In this document: positions 62,376-64,000 of the stretch, piece after piece
Position numbering within the stretch: the stretch's first letter is position 1
Layout: every line of letters starts with the position of its first letter
Assembly: GCA_029379385.1 (NCBI GenBank)
Contig: CM055611.1
Span: 16,872,062 to 16,936,061 of the forward strand
Length of the DNA: 64,000 bases
Origin: Quillaja saponaria
Taxonomy: Eukaryota > Streptophyta > Magnoliopsida > Fabales > Quillajaceae
Direction: 5' to 3'
Program-made: the position numbers and the translations under genes
Notes under the pieces: generated by a model
Seen by the model: only the letters and a program-made list of their open reading frames with translations
Databases searched by the model: none
What the model was told of the DNA's origin: nothing

Positions 62376-64000
62376 AATGTGTTAGTAGGGTTTTATTATG
62401 ATTAGTTAGCATGCTTTTGGCTTATGTTTAATCTTAGAAATGATATTGTTTGCACATTGGTCTTGTAACATGTTGACATCCTTAATAAACACTACATTTG
62501 AAAAGGTTTTGTTTGACAAAGCAAGACAATAAAAGCACAAAATAGAAACAAAAATAAATACCTAGCTACAAAGAAATACATATTGAAACAGAAAATTATG
62601 ATATATGAAGCTTCAACTGTAAACTCTTTGACTTCAACAATTGTTTGTCTTAATGAAATAATATACATAATTATTAGATAGCTCAGCAAACAACATACTA
62701 ACTAATAATCAACATATAGTCATTTAAGTCTTAAGCTTTCAGTTGTTCATTTGATGATCAACTGATTCACTTCTACTTAGAGAGTTGCTACAAACCTACC
62801 AAACGATCTTGCTTCTTATCAGGAGTGGTACCCTAAATGAATATTTTAATGATCTTATCCAGTTAGCTGCATAAAGAAATGAAAATTGTAATGCATTGCA
62901 TGTAATAAGAGGGAAAGTCAAAAAGCACTAAATTAACTAGAGTAATCTAATCTGCAAGGAAAATAAGCATAATATCCCTTACTTTCTCAACCACAAACTT
63001 ATAGTTAATTCACTGTTTATTGTGTAATCCTAGAGGAAACTCAAAATAATTACTCGTAGAGGAACTAGCTAGGAGTAATGAATAATAAGGAGCTAAGTTC
63101 CACTCTATTTGTCTCCATCACATTCACAGGGGAAAATATTTTAGGTCTTGGTTCACTTTAAGGCCATAAAGAAAACTAATTAAGCCTTTCTAAAACTCAT
63201 TTGATGCTTCTTAAGTTATTTTAAAATGCTATTGCAAATAACAAGATATCATCAGTGAAAAGGATATAAGAAAGTTGATACTATTATTTTTATTATTTAA
63301 TTTGACTTGAAGGATTTTTTTTTTTTTTTGATTAAATAAAATTATACACTATTTATATTAGTACAAATTATATTAACCTTCCTTCAAGTTTGGGAAAACA
63401 ACATTAAACTCCAAAATTTAGGGTAATTGACACATACCCCTTCAAGGTTGCTACATTAACATCATCTCATAAAATATTTCATATTCTGTTAGTTAACTAT
63501 AACTACCCACATTTAACACTTTAGTTTAGATAAATGAAATAAAAATTTTAAAAAAATGAAAGTATGAAAAAAAAGAACATTCCCCTCCTTATGTTTTCTG
63601 TGAATTTTAATTCAAGCTTGTTTAAGAATTCCTACAGTGCCCCTTGTTCCTATTGCAACAGGAGCAATAACAGGCATTTTCTCTAAAAATTTGGTGGTTG
63701 AAGTACCACTTTAATGTTAATGGTAAGAGTTGCTTCTGAATGAAGAAAGTGGTGACCTTCAGTTTTGTTAGGTAGGCATGAAGTATCTTTGTTAGTAAAC
63801 ATTGTATAATTGTAATATGCTTTATGAAAATCATAGGATTTTGCATGGTTGAAACATTAAATAAAGCATTATCATTTTGATGGATTTTCCACTATGAATA
63901 ATTATGGTGCCCAATTCCTTATGATGAAACCCTTATTGCTCTCTTTCATTCTCAAATCAAATCCTAAAAGCCACACATTTATATCACCATACTCAAATAC
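62376..64000. other. AT-rich intergenic DNA to the window end
   Basis: No supported gene on either strand; short frames at 62492-62689 and 63622-63846 have no family-like features. A T tract lies at 63318-63329. Confidence 0.45.

Overview
The window is nuclear DNA from a flowering plant, almost certainly a eudicot. It is very AT-rich, its two intact genes have plant-type short exons with GT-AG introns, and it is full of plant transposon families: hAT, CACTA, Mutator-like, Helitron, Tourist-like MITE, SINE, and Ty3/gypsy and probable Ty1/copia LTR elements. The species cannot be named from the sequence. Only two ordinary host genes can be supported, both on the minus strand.

Host genes. At 39929-40533 a two-exon gene encodes a 126-residue protein with a complete C4HC3 (PHD-type) zinc finger and a Ser/Lys/Glu-rich tail; a TATA box lies about 180 bp upstream of its ATG. 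At 54293-56689 a three-exon gene encodes a 216-residue plastid-targeted fibrillin, best matched to PAP11/FBN9. Downstream of it, at 51.4-54.2 kb, is less AT-rich DNA with several exon-like segments that have good splice sites on the same strand. It is the best candidate for an unrecognised transcript.

Left third (1-31 kb). This part is a transposon graveyard. It holds CACTA-type ends with GAGGGATTAG-like subterminal repeats (561-1208, 7166-9623, 15240-15514), a TIR element (1621-2382), a probable copia LTR (3190-4500), a decayed CACTA TNP2 transposase on the minus strand (10310-12960) split by a hAT-type element with its target duplication (11572-12639), and a second hAT-like MITE (14553-15173). 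The best structure is a nest. A decayed gypsy-like remnant is interrupted by a hAT element (17311-25571) with an exact 8-bp target duplication. That hAT element is itself interrupted by a 3.3-kb solo LTR (18055-21380) with an exact 5-bp duplication. A 36-base run of G follows at 26283.

Middle (30-51 kb). A second CACTA TNP2 fragment (30530-31200) lies next to a complete but old Ty3/gypsy element (31297-35327, minus strand, exact 5-bp duplication). That element keeps a decayed gag and two adjacent tandem-repeat arrays. After the PHD-finger gene come a short Helitron-like element (42901-43232), a possible MITE (45425-45929) and a MITE with a guanine-rich array (50051-50610).

Right end (57-64 kb). 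A tRNA-derived SINE has a 16-bp target duplication (57851-58090). A Tourist-like MITE has a TAA duplication (58271-58780). A decayed Mutator-like transposase (59405-61850) still shows its transposase core, SWIM finger and CCHC knuckle. No tRNA, rRNA or known microRNA gene, CRISPR array or operon was seen. The transposon genes do not work together with the host genes; the window is two genes set in layered insertions.
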